Part shown: one piece after another, positions 16,074 through 25,394 of the stretch
Layout: every line of letters begins with the position of its first letter
How positions within the stretch are numbered: position 1 is the first letter of the stretch
Made by a program: the position numbers and the translations under genes
Notes under the pieces: generated by a model
What the model was told of the DNA's origin: nothing
The model's input: only the letters and a program-made list of their open reading frames with translations
The model's database searches: none
NCBI RefSeq assembly: GCF_018271975.1
Contig: NZ_JAGUCN010000031.1
Coordinates: 1 to 59,349, forward strand
Direction: 5' to 3'
Source of the DNA: Carboxylicivirga mesophila
GTDB lineage: Bacteria > Bacteroidota > Bacteroidia > Bacteroidales > Marinilabiliaceae
DNA: 59,349 bases

Positions 16074-18701
16074 ATGAATAATAGTTTCCAGGATATCGAA
16101 CAAATCGTTAATGTAGCATTGGAGCCACTGGTGGCCTTTGAAAAGCCCGGTTATGAGGCCTCCCTGTTAAATAACAAAGCAAGGGATTTATTCATCCTGC
16201 ATCCAGACACAGCCTATTTCTTACGAGATTTTTGCTCGCGGGCTGACCTGTTTAATGAGCGTGCTGCTATTAACCTGTTCGATAGTCTTAAACCGGAAAC
16301 CCAGCAGATTGTTGACTGGCCGGTACGATTGGGAGCCATCAAGTGGTTATCAGCTTGTATTCAATTGGTGCAAACGGATACAAAAGAGTATGTGGTGGTG
16401 GCCTTCAGAGACAATACAAAGGCTAAAGAAAGTCTTTTGAAACTGGATAATATGATTGCTTACCGGGAGATGCTCGATAAGCTGCTGGCCTACAATATCA
16501 ATATCAATATTGAAGAGATTCCGCGCATTATTGACCAATCACTGGAGATGGTAGGTAACTACTTTCATTGCGACAGGAGTTATGTGTTTGAATACAGTGA
16601 AGACCTAAAGTTCAAGAGCAATGTTAACGAATGGTGTGCACCGGGTATAGAACCGTACATTGAGCAGTTACAGAATCTGCCAATCAATTCGTTTCCCTAT
16701 CTGAAAACAAAGCTACTTAATATGGAAGTGGTTTGTTTGGATGATATAAATGATTTACCCAATGAAGCTTACGAAGAACGTGAGGAGTTTGCCAAAGAAG
16801 GTATCCAATCCATCTTACTTATTCCATTTAGTGAAGGAGATAAGCCATTGGGGTTTGTAGGCCTCGATCATGTTAATATGCGCAAACACTGGTCGGTGAG
16901 CGAGGTGTCGAACCTCAAACTGCTTGCTCGTACATTTGCAAACTTCCTGGTCAGGGTAAGAAGCGAAAAGCAAATAGAGGCGCACCGTTATATGTATAAG
17001 ACGCTTTTTGAAGCAGCTAACGATGGCATCATCATTTATAAAAATGGCGTTTGTATTGATGCCAATTATAAAGCCGTAAGCGAATTGCGTTGTGAATTGG
17101 ATTACCTGAAAGGCAAATCAATTGTAGAAATATCGGCCCTTAACCAGTTGGATAGTAAATCACCCACGTATGCCAATGTATATATTAAGGAGGCTGAAAT
17201 GGGGTTTCCGCAAAGTTTTGAGTGGCGCATTCGTCGGCAGGATGGCACTGAGTTTGATGCTAAAATCAGTCTCAACAGTTTTCGTCTTAATAATGACCGG
17301 ATGGTTATTGCTATTGTAACGGATGTGAGTGATTATAAGCAGACAATGAATGCCTTAATCAACTATCAGCACCAACTGAAAAAGGAGATAGACACCATTG
17401 TCAAACCGGTTGAAGATAGCAGTCAGCTTGGCATATTGCAGGTGTTTGAGTTGGAGCAATTGCAAAAGATGCAGGATGCCTTTTCGTTTGCTACCGGCAT
17501 ATCTTCACTCATTACAGATACGGAGGGACATGCTATCACCAAGGTGTCTTTCTCTAATAAAGTATGTACCAAAGTTCGATCAACCCCCAAAGGTTTGAGC
17601 ATGTGTATGCAAAGTGGAAAAAGGCTGGGGGAGATGGCTAAAGAGTTACAGAAGCCAGTATCCAGCCCTTGCTTATCATGCGGTTTTGTCGATGCGGCAG
17701 CACCCATTATAGTGGATGGCCATCATATAGGCAACTGGTTAATCGGCCAGGTGCGCCCCGATGATTTAAATGAATCACATCTGCTGGAATACACCCGCTC
17801 GCTTGGTTTTAAAGATGAGGACATCTTACCAGAGTTTGTCGAACTGGTCAAAGTGGCACCTGAGCATTTTCAAAAGATATTAAATCTGCTTAATGTTTTG
17901 TCCATTGAGCTGTCAACAATGGGGTATAAAAACCTGAAACTGGCCAAAACAATACATCAGCATGTGGCCCTGGAGAAAGAGTTGCGTGAAGCCAAACAAA
18001 GCGCAGAGGAAAGTGATCGCCTTAAGTCCGCTTTTCTGGCTAACTTGTCTCATGAGATACGGACGCCTATGAACGGTATCGTGGGATTCTCAGAGTTATT
18101 GCAGTATGAAGGGCTCACGCCCGATGACCGCCGCGAGTATGTGCGCTTAATTCATCAAAGCTCAAGTCAGTTGCTGAGTATTATCAACGATATCATTGAT
18201 ATTTCCAAGATAGAGTCGGGGCAGATTGATGTGCATCCAGGTTATACTGATATGGTTAAGCTGGGAGATGATTTACATGCTTTCTTTATCGATGTTGCCA
18301 CTGCTAAAGGCATTGACTTGGTGTTTGAGCATGATAATCACAACGAATTTGAAATATTCACAGACGAAGTGAAACTGCGCCAGGTACTGACGAATCTGGT
18401 CTCTAATGCTATTAAGTTTACATCCACCGGAAGTGTTCATTTTGGATTCAAAGTGCTAAAAGCAAGTGATTTGGAGGTGTATGTTCAGGATTCGGGTATT
18501 GGCATAGATACCGAAGATATTGATTTTATTTTTGAGCGTTTCTGGCAGGCTAAGGATTCTGATGTTAAAAAAGGTGGAACAGGCCTGGGACTGGCTATTA
18601 CCAAGGCTTATGTCGAATTACTGGGCGGTCACATACATGTTGAGTCGGAACGCGACAAAGGCACACGCTTTAGTTTTGTAATACCGCGCGAGCTGAAATA
18701 A
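16074..18701 (+). CDS. Sensor histidine kinase with GAF, PAS and PocR domains
   Basis: 875 residues from MNNSFQDIEQ. Upstream in-frame starts are an ATG at 16050 and a TTG at 16005, neither with better support. Approximate domains are an N-terminal PAS-like region (1-110), GAF (137-300), PAS (306-422) and a PocR ligand-binding domain (451-622) with its cysteine set (KVCTKVR, GLSMCMQSG, PCLSCGF). A HisKA H-box follows, LANLSHEIRTPMNG with His at about 660, then HATPase_c (N box LVSNAIKFT; DSGIGID; GGTGLGLAITK) to the end. There is no transmembrane segment or receiver domain, so it is a cytoplasmic kinase lacking an adjacent response regulator. PocR domains sense small organic ligands in other bacteria; the ligand here is unknown. 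Confidence 0.9.
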   Translation: MNNSFQDIEQIVNVALEPLVAFEKPGYEASLLNNKARDLFILHPDTAYFLRDFCSRADLFNERAAINLFDSLKPETQQIVDWPVRLGAIKWLSACIQLVQTDTKEYVVVAFRDNTKAKESLLKLDNMIAYREMLDKLLAYNININIEEIPRIIDQSLEMVGNYFHCDRSYVFEYSEDLKFKSNVNEWCAPGIEPYIEQLQNLPINSFPYLKTKLLNMEVVCLDDINDLPNEAYEEREEFAKEGIQSILLIPFSEGDKPLGFVGLDHVNMRKHWSVSEVSNLKLLARTFANFLVRVRSEKQIEAHRYMYKTLFEAANDGIIIYKNGVCIDANYKAVSELRCELDYLKGKSIVEISALNQLDSKSPTYANVYIKEAEMGFPQSFEWRIRRQDGTEFDAKISLNSFRLNNDRMVIAIVTDVSDYKQTMNALINYQHQLKKEIDTIVKPVEDSSQLGILQVFELEQLQKMQDAFSFATGISSLITDTEGHAITKVSFSNKVCTKVRSTPKGLSMCMQSGKRLGEMAKELQKPVSSPCLSCGFVDAAAPIIVDGHHIGNWLIGQVRPDDLNESHLLEYTRSLGFKDEDILPEFVELVKVAPEHFQKILNLLNVLSIELSTMGYKNLKLAKTIHQHVALEKELREAKQSAEESDRLKSAFLANLSHEIRTPMNGIVGFSELLQYEGLTPDDRREYVRLIHQSSSQLLSIINDIIDISKIESGQIDVHPGYTDMVKLGDDLHAFFIDVATAKGIDLVFEHDNHNEFEIFTDEVKLRQVLTNLVSNAIKFTSTGSVHFGFKVLKASDLEVYVQDSGIGIDTEDIDFIFERFWQAKDSDVKKGGTGLGLAITKAYVELLGGHIHVESERDKGTRFSFVIPRELK

Positions 18702-18702
18702 A

Positions 18703-18731
18703 AAAGAGAAGTCCTTCACGAACTTCTCTTT
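18703..18731. terminator. Bidirectional terminator between histidine kinase and rnfA
   Basis: A perfect 10-bp stem AAAGAGAAGT (18703-18712)/ACTTCTCTTT (18722-18731) with a 9-nt loop. It lies between convergent genes, immediately after the kinase stop and 22 bp past the rnfA stop. Confidence 0.85.
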
Positions 18732-18753
18732 CATATTTTGAATTGACTTATGC

Positions 18754-19326
18754 TTAAACAATACCTGCAAAGCCCATAAAGGCTAGTGCCAACAGACCAG
18801 CAACAACCAATGCAATTGGTGTACCTTTCATCCCTTTCGGAATATCCATCAGGTCAAGTTGCTCGCGAATACCGGCAAATGTTATCAGTGCTAAACCAAA
18901 ACCAACGGCGTTGGCAATGGCAAATACCACCGACTCAACAATGTTGAAGTCCTTCTGAATGGTCATAATGGCCACACCCAAAATAGCACAGTTAGTGGTA
19001 ATTAAGGGCAAAAACACTCCTAATGCCTGATATAACGGGGGACTAACTTTCTTTAAGATAATCTCAACCAGCTGTACCAGTGAAGCAATTACCAGAATAA
19101 ACGAGATGGTTTGGAGGTAGCCTACGCCAAATGGCTCCAAAACAGCTTTTTGAAGAAAGAATGTAACGATGGTAGCAATTACCATTACAAAAGTAACGGC
19201 ACCAGTCATACCAATACCGGTAGAAATCTTTTTAGAAACACCAAGGAATGGACAGATACCTAAAAACTGGCTCAGTACAATGTTGTTAACAAAGATGGCC
19301 GAAATTACAATTAATACATATTCCAT
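18754..19326 (-). CDS. rnfA: Rnf complex membrane subunit A
   Basis: 190 residues with about six transmembrane helices, including the hallmark [20 protein letters not shown] and [20 protein letters not shown]. RnfA and RnfE are paralogues that together hold a membrane [2Fe-2S] site, and the conserved Cys in GICPFLG and TTNCAILG are present. It is the last gene of the rnf operon, 3 bp from rnfE, with a strong ribosome-binding site (AGGAGG, complement of 19335-19340) before the ATG, inside the end of rnfE. A terminator follows. The complex couples ferredoxin oxidation and NAD reduction to Na+ or H+ export. Confidence 0.96.
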   Translation of the reverse strand: MEYVLIVISAIFVNNIVLSQFLGICPFLGVSKKISTGIGMTGAVTFVMVIATIVTFFLQKAVLEPFGVGYLQTISFILVIASLVQLVEIILKKVSPPLYQALGVFLPLITTNCAILGVAIMTIQKDFNIVESVVFAIANAVGFGLALITFAGIREQLDLMDIPKGMKGTPIALVVAGLLALAFMGFAGIV

Positions 19327-19329
19327 AGC

Positions 19330-19917
19330 TTATGCCTCCTTTTTAACCTGGTTAATAAATGCGATGAGGTAACCTAAAGCGATAAATGCACCAGGTGCCA
19401 ATACGAATACCAACATACCGTAATCTTCAGGGTAAATGATGGTACCAAACAGTTTACCACTACCCAGTAATTCGCGGATAGAACCCAGCATGGTTAATGC
19501 CATTGAGAATCCAAGTCCCATACCTAATCCATCGATGACAGATGAACCCAGGTTGTTTTTTGAAGCAAAAGCCTCCGCACGTCCCAGCACCAGGCAGTTA
19601 ACCACGATAAGTGGAATGAAGAGTCCTAATGAATCAAATAGGGCAGGAACGTAGGCCTGCATGGTCATCTCAACAATGGTTACAAATGTGGCGATTACCA
19701 CAATGAATGAAGGGATGCGCACCTTGTCTGGTATGAAATCTTTGATTAAGGCAACCACCAGGTTTGACATTACTAATACAAATGTGGTGGCCAGGCCCAT
19801 GCCTAAACCATCAATGGCGGAAGAGGTTACCCCAAGGGTTGGACACATTCCCAGGAGAAGCGTAAATACCGCATTCTCTTTAAAAAAGCCTTTTGAAAAG
19901 TTATTCCACTGGTTCAT
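19330..19917 (-). CDS. rnfE: Rnf complex membrane subunit E
   Basis: 195 residues with six predicted membrane helices. Family motifs NAVFTLLLGMCPTLGVTSSA near the N terminus and LGLFIPLIVVNCLVLGRAEA mark RnfE (NqrD paralogue) rather than RnfA. Its ATG overlaps the rnfG stop by 4 bp (19914-19917) and is preceded by AAGGAGGT (complement of 19923-19930), located within the end of rnfG. The conserved Cys residues in MCPTLG and VNCLVLG fit the inter-subunit iron-sulfur site. Confidence 0.96.
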   Translation of the reverse strand: MNQWNNFSKGFFKENAVFTLLLGMCPTLGVTSSAIDGLGMGLATTFVLVMSNLVVALIKDFIPDKVRIPSFIVVIATFVTIVEMTMQAYVPALFDSLGLFIPLIVVNCLVLGRAEAFASKNNLGSSVIDGLGMGLGFSMALTMLGSIRELLGSGKLFGTIIYPEDYGMLVFVLAPGAFIALGYLIAFINQVKKEA

Positions 19918-20546
19918 TCTGCACCTCCTTCCTCAGTCGAGGTATTTGTTGCAACCGGCTGGCTGCTTTGATTTTCTGTATAAGTATCAAATGCCACACG
20001 GATAGCATCTAAAAATGCGCGAGAGCTTATGGTGGCGGCTGTAATGGCATCTACTTCACCGCCATCCTTACTAACGGTTAAGTTGTTTTTCTTTGGGTGT
20101 TTGCCCAGGATGCTCTGATTACCTTTGTCGGTTTTAAACCAGTCGGCCATTTTAGTACCTAGTCCGGGTGTTTCTTTATGCTCAAGCACCTGATAATTAA
20201 TAATAGTACCATCTGGCTTTAAGCCAACCATTACTTTTATATTTCCGCTAAAACCTTTATTGGTCTGTGTTTCAATAGCAACTCCTATTAGTTCGCCATC
20301 TTTTTTAGCCGGAAACAACTTAAGAGCTAAACCTTCTTTGGAGGTTAGTTCATACATTTCATCGCCCGGGTTGTTAGTAAAACCCGGCACAACTTCTTTT
20401 ATTGCAGCTTGCTGCTTGGCAGCTTTCGCCGCGGCTATAGGTCCTTTGGTGAGCTCATACATAAAGCCCAGCGACGCCCCTGCCACACAGGTGATGACCA
20501 GCAGGGTTAAAACCATATTTTTAAGCGTTGATTCTGTTTTTGCCAT
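19914..20546 (-). CDS. rnfG: Rnf complex flavoprotein subunit G
   Basis: 210 residues. One N-terminal membrane helix (NMVLTLLVITCVAGASLGFM) is followed by a periplasmic FMN-binding domain with ETPGLGTKM and the covalent-flavin motif DAITAATISS, where Thr172 is the expected FMN attachment residue. The second position of the usual SGAT motif is Ala-Ala here, a mild departure. It ends with a low-complexity acidic tail of about 20 residues. Position between rnfD (19-bp gap) and rnfE (overlap) confirms the assignment. Confidence 0.95.
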   Translation of the reverse strand: MAKTESTLKNMVLTLLVITCVAGASLGFMYELTKGPIAAAKAAKQQAAIKEVVPGFTNNPGDEMYELTSKEGLALKLFPAKKDGELIGVAIETQTNKGFSGNIKVMVGLKPDGTIINYQVLEHKETPGLGTKMADWFKTDKGNQSILGKHPKKNNLTVSKDGGEVDAITAATISSRAFLDAIRVAFDTYTENQSSQPVATNTSTEEGGAE

Positions 20547-20565
20547 GATTATTGGTTTTCCTGCA

Positions 20566-21570
20566 TTAGGCTTTAGCTGTTTTTACAACTTCGCCAAAGC
20601 GTTTAGGTTTCACATATTTATCAATTAGAGGCACAAAACCATTCATGATAAGGATGGCAAAGGACACTCCTTCTGGATAAGCACCGAATACACGTATCAC
20701 AACGGTTATTACACCAATACCTATTCCGTAAATAATCATGCCTTTGTTAGCCATAGGTGAGCTTACATAATCGGTGGCCATGAAAATAGCACCCAGCATC
20801 ACACCGCCTGTTAACAGGTGGAATAACGGACCGGCATAGACTTCAGGATTTACCAAATGAAGTATGCCTGTGAAAACAGCTATTGAACCAATGACTGCCA
20901 CCGGAATATGCCAGGTGATGATTTTGCGAATCAGCATGAAGATTAATCCTATCAATAAGGCAGCTGCAGCAATTTCACCTGCTGAACCGCCCGAATTTCC
21001 AAAAAACAATTCGGTGTACGATGGAATTTTTGACATCATTGTGCTTACGGTTTCGCCATTTGCCAATCCTTCTTTCATTACCGAAAGTGGTGTGGCACCG
21101 GTTTCTGCATCTAAATAATGTGCTTGAGAAACAATTGGTTTTGGCCATAATGTCATCTGCACCGGAAATGAGATAAGCAGGAATACACGTCCTACCAATG
21201 CCGGGTTAAACGGGTTGTTACCCAGTCCGCCAAACGACATCTTACCAATACCGATGGCCACCAAACTACCTATGATGATGATCCAGATTGGCAGGTTACT
21301 TGGCATGTTAAATGCTAATAATAGTCCTGTTAATGCAGCTGAGCCATCCATGATGGTCGAGTCATTTTTCAACAGGTATTTCTGAATAGCCCATTCGAAG
21401 AATACACACGACACAACAGCTGTGATGGTTACTATGGCGGCACCCAGACCGAAATAGTAAAGCGAGGCTGCCAGCGCCGGAACCAGGGCGATGATCACCC
21501 CATACATGTTTTTCTTCACAGAGTCGCCACTGTGCACATGCGGGGATGGTGATACGGTTAACCTATTCAT
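20566..21570 (-). CDS. rnfD: Rnf complex membrane flavoprotein subunit D
   Basis: 334 residues. The N terminus has LTVSPSPHVHSGDSVKKNMY, typical of RnfD, then about eight to ten transmembrane helices. The covalent FMN site is TGATPLS with Thr160 as the expected attachment residue. FGGLGNNPFNPALVGR and MATDYVSSPMANKGMIIYG are family signatures. It is the NqrB homologue and forms part of the electron path from RnfC to RnfG. It lies 91 bp downstream of rnfC, the largest gap in the operon, and I see no terminator in that gap. Confidence 0.96.
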   Translation of the reverse strand: MNRLTVSPSPHVHSGDSVKKNMYGVIIALVPALAASLYYFGLGAAIVTITAVVSCVFFEWAIQKYLLKNDSTIMDGSAALTGLLLAFNMPSNLPIWIIIIGSLVAIGIGKMSFGGLGNNPFNPALVGRVFLLISFPVQMTLWPKPIVSQAHYLDAETGATPLSVMKEGLANGETVSTMMSKIPSYTELFFGNSGGSAGEIAAAALLIGLIFMLIRKIITWHIPVAVIGSIAVFTGILHLVNPEVYAGPLFHLLTGGVMLGAIFMATDYVSSPMANKGMIIYGIGIGVITVVIRVFGAYPEGVSFAILIMNGFVPLIDKYVKPKRFGEVVKTAKA

Positions 21571-21661
21571 ATTTAATTAATTTTCTTATTTTTAGTTTGT
21601 TTGAAAGTGATTAGATAATGTCAATCACTTCTGCCTACTGGCTAATAACTAACCAACTAAT

Positions 21662-22993
21662 TTATTTAGTTCTGCTGCGCATTATTTGCCCAACTTTACC
21701 TTTACCTAAGCGGATGTAATCCAATAGCGGACGGTTGGCAGGACAGGTGAAACTGCATGAACCACACTCAATGCAGTCCATAATTTTTTCTTCCTCTGCA
21801 CGATCCCAAATGGCTTTATCTGATACCGTCATTAATAAATATGGTGAAAGTCCCATTGGGCATACCGAAACACATTTTGAGCAACGAATACATGCTTCTG
21901 TCTTTCCACGTTTCGCCATCTCATCCGGCATAATCAAAATGCCGGAGCTGCCTTTAGTAATAGGTACTTCTGTTGATGAAAGGGCTTTACCCATCATTGG
22001 GCCACCACCAATTACTTTACCAGTATCTTCCGGGAGTCCGCCAGCAGCATCAATCAGCTGGTTGAGAGGTGTACCCACACGAGCCAGGAAGTTAGATGGT
22101 TTCGAAACCGATTTACCGGTTACTGTTACTACGCGCTCAAATAAAGGCTTGTTCTTTTGAACGGCTTCGTAAACAGCAAGTGTTGTACCTACATTCTGAA
22201 CGACGGCTCCTACCTCAATCGGCAGTTTGCCTGATGGAATCTGGCGACCGATACAGGCGTCGATTAATTGTTTTTCACCACCTTGTGGATACTGCACTTT
22301 CAATGGCTGAATGGTGATTCCCGGGTATTTACCGGCTAATTCACTCATATGCTTAATGGCGTCGGGTTTATTGTTTTCAATACCAATGATAGCCTTATCC
22401 ACTTTCAGTGCTTTCATTAGTATTTGTGTACCTACCATAATTTCGTCGCCTTTTTCCATCATCAGCTGATGGTCGGCTGTCAGGTAAGGCTCACATTCCA
22501 CACCATTTAAGATCAATACCTCGCAGGTTTTTCCCGGAGGAACAGAAAGCTTAACGTGAGCCGGGAAGGTAGCACCACCAAGCCCAACAATACCAGCTTC
22601 GCCAACTTTCGTAATGATTTCTTCTGGTGTAGCTGTAATTTCTGTGATCAAATCTTCTGAGCGGTCAATGCTTTCGTCCCACTCATCACCTTCTGTTTTG
22701 ATGATGATGGCTTTGCGTTTATAGCCGCTGGCATCTATGATGTCATCTATTTTAAATACTTTACCCGAAACAGGCGAATGGATATTGGCCGAAACAAAAC
22801 CGGTTGATTTAGCTATTAACTGACCCACTTTTACTTCATCACCTTTGGCAACAACAGGCTCTGAAGGTGCTCCAATATGTTGGGCAATAGGAACCGAAAC
22901 TTGCTCGGGAACGGGCAAGACCTCAATCTTCTGGCCGGCTGAGAATTTGTTTTCCGCCGGGTGAACCCCTCCTAATGAGAATGTTTTTAACAC
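21662..22993 (-). CDS. rnfC: Rnf complex NADH-interacting subunit C
   Basis: 443 residues. It has an RnfC N-terminal biotin-like fold (KTFSLGGVHPAENK), a glycine-rich nucleotide/FMN region (GEAGIVGLGGATFPAHVKL, LILNGVECEPYLTADHQLM), an SLBB-type segment, and two C-terminal [4Fe-4S] motifs at about residue 368 (CIRCSKCVSVCP) and 407 (CIECGSCSFTCP). The start is GTG at 22993, preceded at 7 bp by a perfect AGGAGG (complement of 23001-23006), an unusually clear ribosome-binding site for this phylum. RnfC binds NAD(H) on the cytoplasmic side. Length is typical of short Bacteroidota RnfC without the long C-terminal extension. Confidence 0.97.
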   Translation of the reverse strand: MLKTFSLGGVHPAENKFSAGQKIEVLPVPEQVSVPIAQHIGAPSEPVVAKGDEVKVGQLIAKSTGFVSANIHSPVSGKVFKIDDIIDASGYKRKAIIIKTEGDEWDESIDRSEDLITEITATPEEIITKVGEAGIVGLGGATFPAHVKLSVPPGKTCEVLILNGVECEPYLTADHQLMMEKGDEIMVGTQILMKALKVDKAIIGIENNKPDAIKHMSELAGKYPGITIQPLKVQYPQGGEKQLIDACIGRQIPSGKLPIEVGAVVQNVGTTLAVYEAVQKNKPLFERVVTVTGKSVSKPSNFLARVGTPLNQLIDAAGGLPEDTGKVIGGGPMMGKALSSTEVPITKGSSGILIMPDEMAKRGKTEACIRCSKCVSVCPMGLSPYLLMTVSDKAIWDRAEEEKIMDCIECGSCSFTCPANRPLLDYIRLGKGKVGQIMRSRTK

Positions 22994-23040
22994 GATTGGT
23001 CCTCCTATTTTATAATGTTTTTATTAATGTTCTTTATCTC

Positions 23041-23901
23041 TTATTCTGCTGATTCAGCTACAGGCTTCTCCACCTTTGGCTTCGGAGGTGGGAAGTTGAT
23101 CATGTGAATAGCATTGGTAGGACACTCGGCCACACACTTGCGACACAGCTTACATTTGTTGTAATCAATATACGCCAGGTTGTTTTCGACCGTGATGGCA
23201 TCAAACGGACAGATTTTCTGACATTTCTTACAAGCAATACAAGCTACCGAACAAGCTTTTTTGGCAGCCGCTCCTTTGTCGGTATTAACACATGATACAA
23301 AGATGCGACGACTCTTAGGTCCTTTTTTACGCAACTCAATAATGTTTTTAGGACAAGCATCCACACAGGCACCACACGATACACAGTTATCTTCAATGAT
23401 GACCGGTAAACCTGTTTCTTCATCCATGTACATGGCATTGAATGCACACGCATCCACACATTCGCCTAAGCCCAGGCAGCCGTTAGAACAGCCTGTGTCG
23501 CCACCGTACAGTGAGGTGGCAATTGTACATGATGTAGCTCCATCGTATTCAGTGATACGAGGACGGTTTTCGCATGTGCCATTGCAGCGCACTACAGCTA
23601 CCATTGGATCTGCAGCTGCTACTTCTTTTCCAAGAATTGCTGCCGCTGCGCTCATGGTGTCTGCGCCGCCAACAGGACAGTTCAGGTCTGAAATATCATC
23701 GGATTTAACCATGGCTTCGGCAAATGCCCGGCAGCCCGGATAGCCACAGCCACCGCAGTTGGCAGCAGGTAGCACTTCTTCCACCTGGTCAATGCGAGGA
23801 TCTTCAAACACTTTAAACTTCTGCGCTACAAAATAGAGTATGATAGCGGCCAATGACCCTAACACACCTAACGAGATTATAGTTATCAGAACAACATTCA
23901 T
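23041..23901 (-). CDS. rnfB: Rnf complex ferredoxin-accepting subunit B
   Basis: 286 residues. An N-terminal membrane helix (VLITIISLGVLGSLAAIILYF) is followed by the Fe-S domain CGGCGYPGC (Cys49, 52, 57, with Cys74), then multiple 4Fe-4S motifs: CLGLGECVDACAFNAM, CVSCGACVDACPKN, CIACKKCQKICPFDA and CKLCRKCVAECPTNA. This is the polyferredoxin form of RnfB. The tail is proline/lysine rich. It starts 2 bp after the rseC-like stop. It is the presumed entry site for electrons from reduced ferredoxin. Confidence 0.97.
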   Translation of the reverse strand: MNVVLITIISLGVLGSLAAIILYFVAQKFKVFEDPRIDQVEEVLPAANCGGCGYPGCRAFAEAMVKSDDISDLNCPVGGADTMSAAAAILGKEVAAADPMVAVVRCNGTCENRPRITEYDGATSCTIATSLYGGDTGCSNGCLGLGECVDACAFNAMYMDEETGLPVIIEDNCVSCGACVDACPKNIIELRKKGPKSRRIFVSCVNTDKGAAAKKACSVACIACKKCQKICPFDAITVENNLAYIDYNKCKLCRKCVAECPTNAIHMINFPPPKPKVEKPVAESAE

Positions 23902-23903
23902 AT

Positions 23904-24329
23904 TTAGTTGATTTGATGTTTTATTGTAAATGAAAAAGTTCTTTTAAGCTTATCTTTTAACAGGTAGATGACCAGGTAGTAGGGGACCAATGCGGCCAAT
24001 GCCATTCCGCCTGCTAATAGTTCATCGGCAGTCAAGTAAAAAACTGTAACTAAAACTGCTAAAATGATGAGAATTGGATATATATAAGCCAGTAACACGG
24101 CCTTGGGTGCTAACGACTTTTTACCAAGTATCATGACTTTTTGCCCAATTTGCACATTGCTTTCAGATTGATATACATCAATGATTTTATCCTGCAAATC
24201 TGCTGCTGTACACGATCCTTTGGCATGGCAAGATGCACACGCCGATTCGTTAACAATTCTGACCTTGATGAGATGAGGTGATACCTCCGTCACAATGCCC
24301 TCGTGCTCTATGTAATCTAAGTCTGCCAT
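23904..24329 (-). CDS. SoxR-reducing system RseC family protein
   Basis: 141 residues from MADLDYIEHEG. A GTG 15 bp further upstream is excluded because a -7 element (24344-24351) covers that region. The N-terminal domain carries the RseC/MucC cysteine pattern CASCHAKGSC and the segment GIVTEVSPHLIKVRIVNESA. Two transmembrane helices follow (AVLLAYIYPILIILAVLVTV; LAGGMALAALVPYYLVIYLL). In many Bacteroidota this gene heads the rnf operon, as here. It is thought to help keep the redox sensor SoxR or the Rnf complex reduced; direct function in this phylum is not established. Confidence 0.9.
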   Translation of the reverse strand: MADLDYIEHEGIVTEVSPHLIKVRIVNESACASCHAKGSCTAADLQDKIIDVYQSESNVQIGQKVMILGKKSLAPKAVLLAYIYPILIILAVLVTVFYLTADELLAGGMALAALVPYYLVIYLLKDKLKRTFSFTIKHQIN

Positions 24330-24343
24330 ATTACGTAGGGTCA

Positions 24344-24351
24344 CAAATGTA
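24344..24351 (-). promoter_or_regulatory. -7 promoter element (TACATTTG) for the rnf operon
   Basis: Minus-strand match to TAnnTTTG 15 bp upstream of the rseC-like ATG at 24329, so the whole seven-gene operon can be transcribed from here. The 24352-24538 gap is AT-rich and otherwise empty. Confidence 0.55.
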
Positions 24352-24538
24352 ACGAAGTAAAAGAATTGTTGTAACTAACGAAAGGTATTTGTATTTAGAA
24401 TGAATTAAAATAAGCTTATTGCCTTACAGTTAATTAGCTTGTTGTAAGCTACATTGCTTGTGTTTAGCTGCAAGTGGTTGTAACTAAAAGAATTATAAAG
24501 AAAAAAATCTCTAATTAAATAAAGAAAATTCTCCTGAT

Positions 24539-25333
24539 TTAATCTTTAAGTAGTTTCAAGGATACCAGGTAAGCACAATGGTCAGAAACAATGGTATCTG
24601 CAATTACTTCTCTTTGCACCACCTGCCATCGGGATGCTGGTTTCATCATGACATAGTCGATCTTCACTTCAGGTTGGTGTGATGGGTAGGTCGGATGTGG
24701 GTTATCATGTTCGTAGCTTGACAGCCAGTGTTCCTCCAAAAGGTTGATTGCCGGACTGCCTGGCGTGGCATTTAAGTCTCCTGCAAGAATCGCCGGATGA
24801 TTGATTTTAGTGCTGACATTTTGTAGCTGTTGCGCTTGCAGCAGTCTGGAGGCGCCATCTTTTAAATGGTCAAGGTGTGTGGCGATAAACTCAATGGTGT
24901 CATTGCCTGGCAGAATGCTTGTAACTGACAAGGCCGTGCGTGGTTCATCACCGGCTTTAGTTGGTAGGGCTATATTTTCAGATGCTATCAATGTGTGCTT
25001 TGACAGGATGGCGACGCCGTATTCACCACCATCAAAGTACATCGCACGTCCAAAAAGAGGTAGGAGCTTAGAACGCCATCCTAACTCGGTAGCTAAGTCA
25101 TATTGATGCGCCCGATTGGTTTTATAGTCTACCTCTTGCAGGGCTACAAAATCAGGATCGGCATCAATAATAACCTGGGCTATGGCATCAAGATCAAATG
25201 TATTTTGTGTAGTGGCTCCATGTAGTATATTAAATGATAGTACTTTAATGTTTGTGCTGTCCTCACTGTTCTGAGCCAGGCTGATTATGTTAGTAAGCAA
25301 ATAAAGGATGATAAGTAGTAGAGTGGATTTCAT
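24539..25333 (-). CDS. Secreted endonuclease/exonuclease/phosphatase family protein
   Basis: 264 residues with a signal peptide (MKSTLLLIILYLLTNIISLA). The EEP fold is clear from SFNILHGATT, FVALQEVDYKT (metal-binding Glu), ATHLDHL (catalytic His region), LAGDLNATPGSPAI and the terminal SDHCAYLV with the conserved Asp-His. The substrate could be nucleic acid, a phosphoester or a sphingomyelin-like lipid; sequence alone does not decide. It is 60 bp downstream of the TonB receptor gene on the same strand, so it may be the third gene of that unit and might act on phosphorylated molecules outside the inner membrane. Confidence 0.85.
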   Translation of the reverse strand: MKSTLLLIILYLLTNIISLAQNSEDSTNIKVLSFNILHGATTQNTFDLDAIAQVIIDADPDFVALQEVDYKTNRAHQYDLATELGWRSKLLPLFGRAMYFDGGEYGVAILSKHTLIASENIALPTKAGDEPRTALSVTSILPGNDTIEFIATHLDHLKDGASRLLQAQQLQNVSTKINHPAILAGDLNATPGSPAINLLEEHWLSSYEHDNPHPTYPSHQPEVKIDYVMMKPASRWQVVQREVIADTIVSDHCAYLVSLKLLKD

Positions 25334-25394
25334 GCGACATGTGCTAATGATTAATGTGATTGCTAAATTAATTAATTACTCAGAGAACATGACC

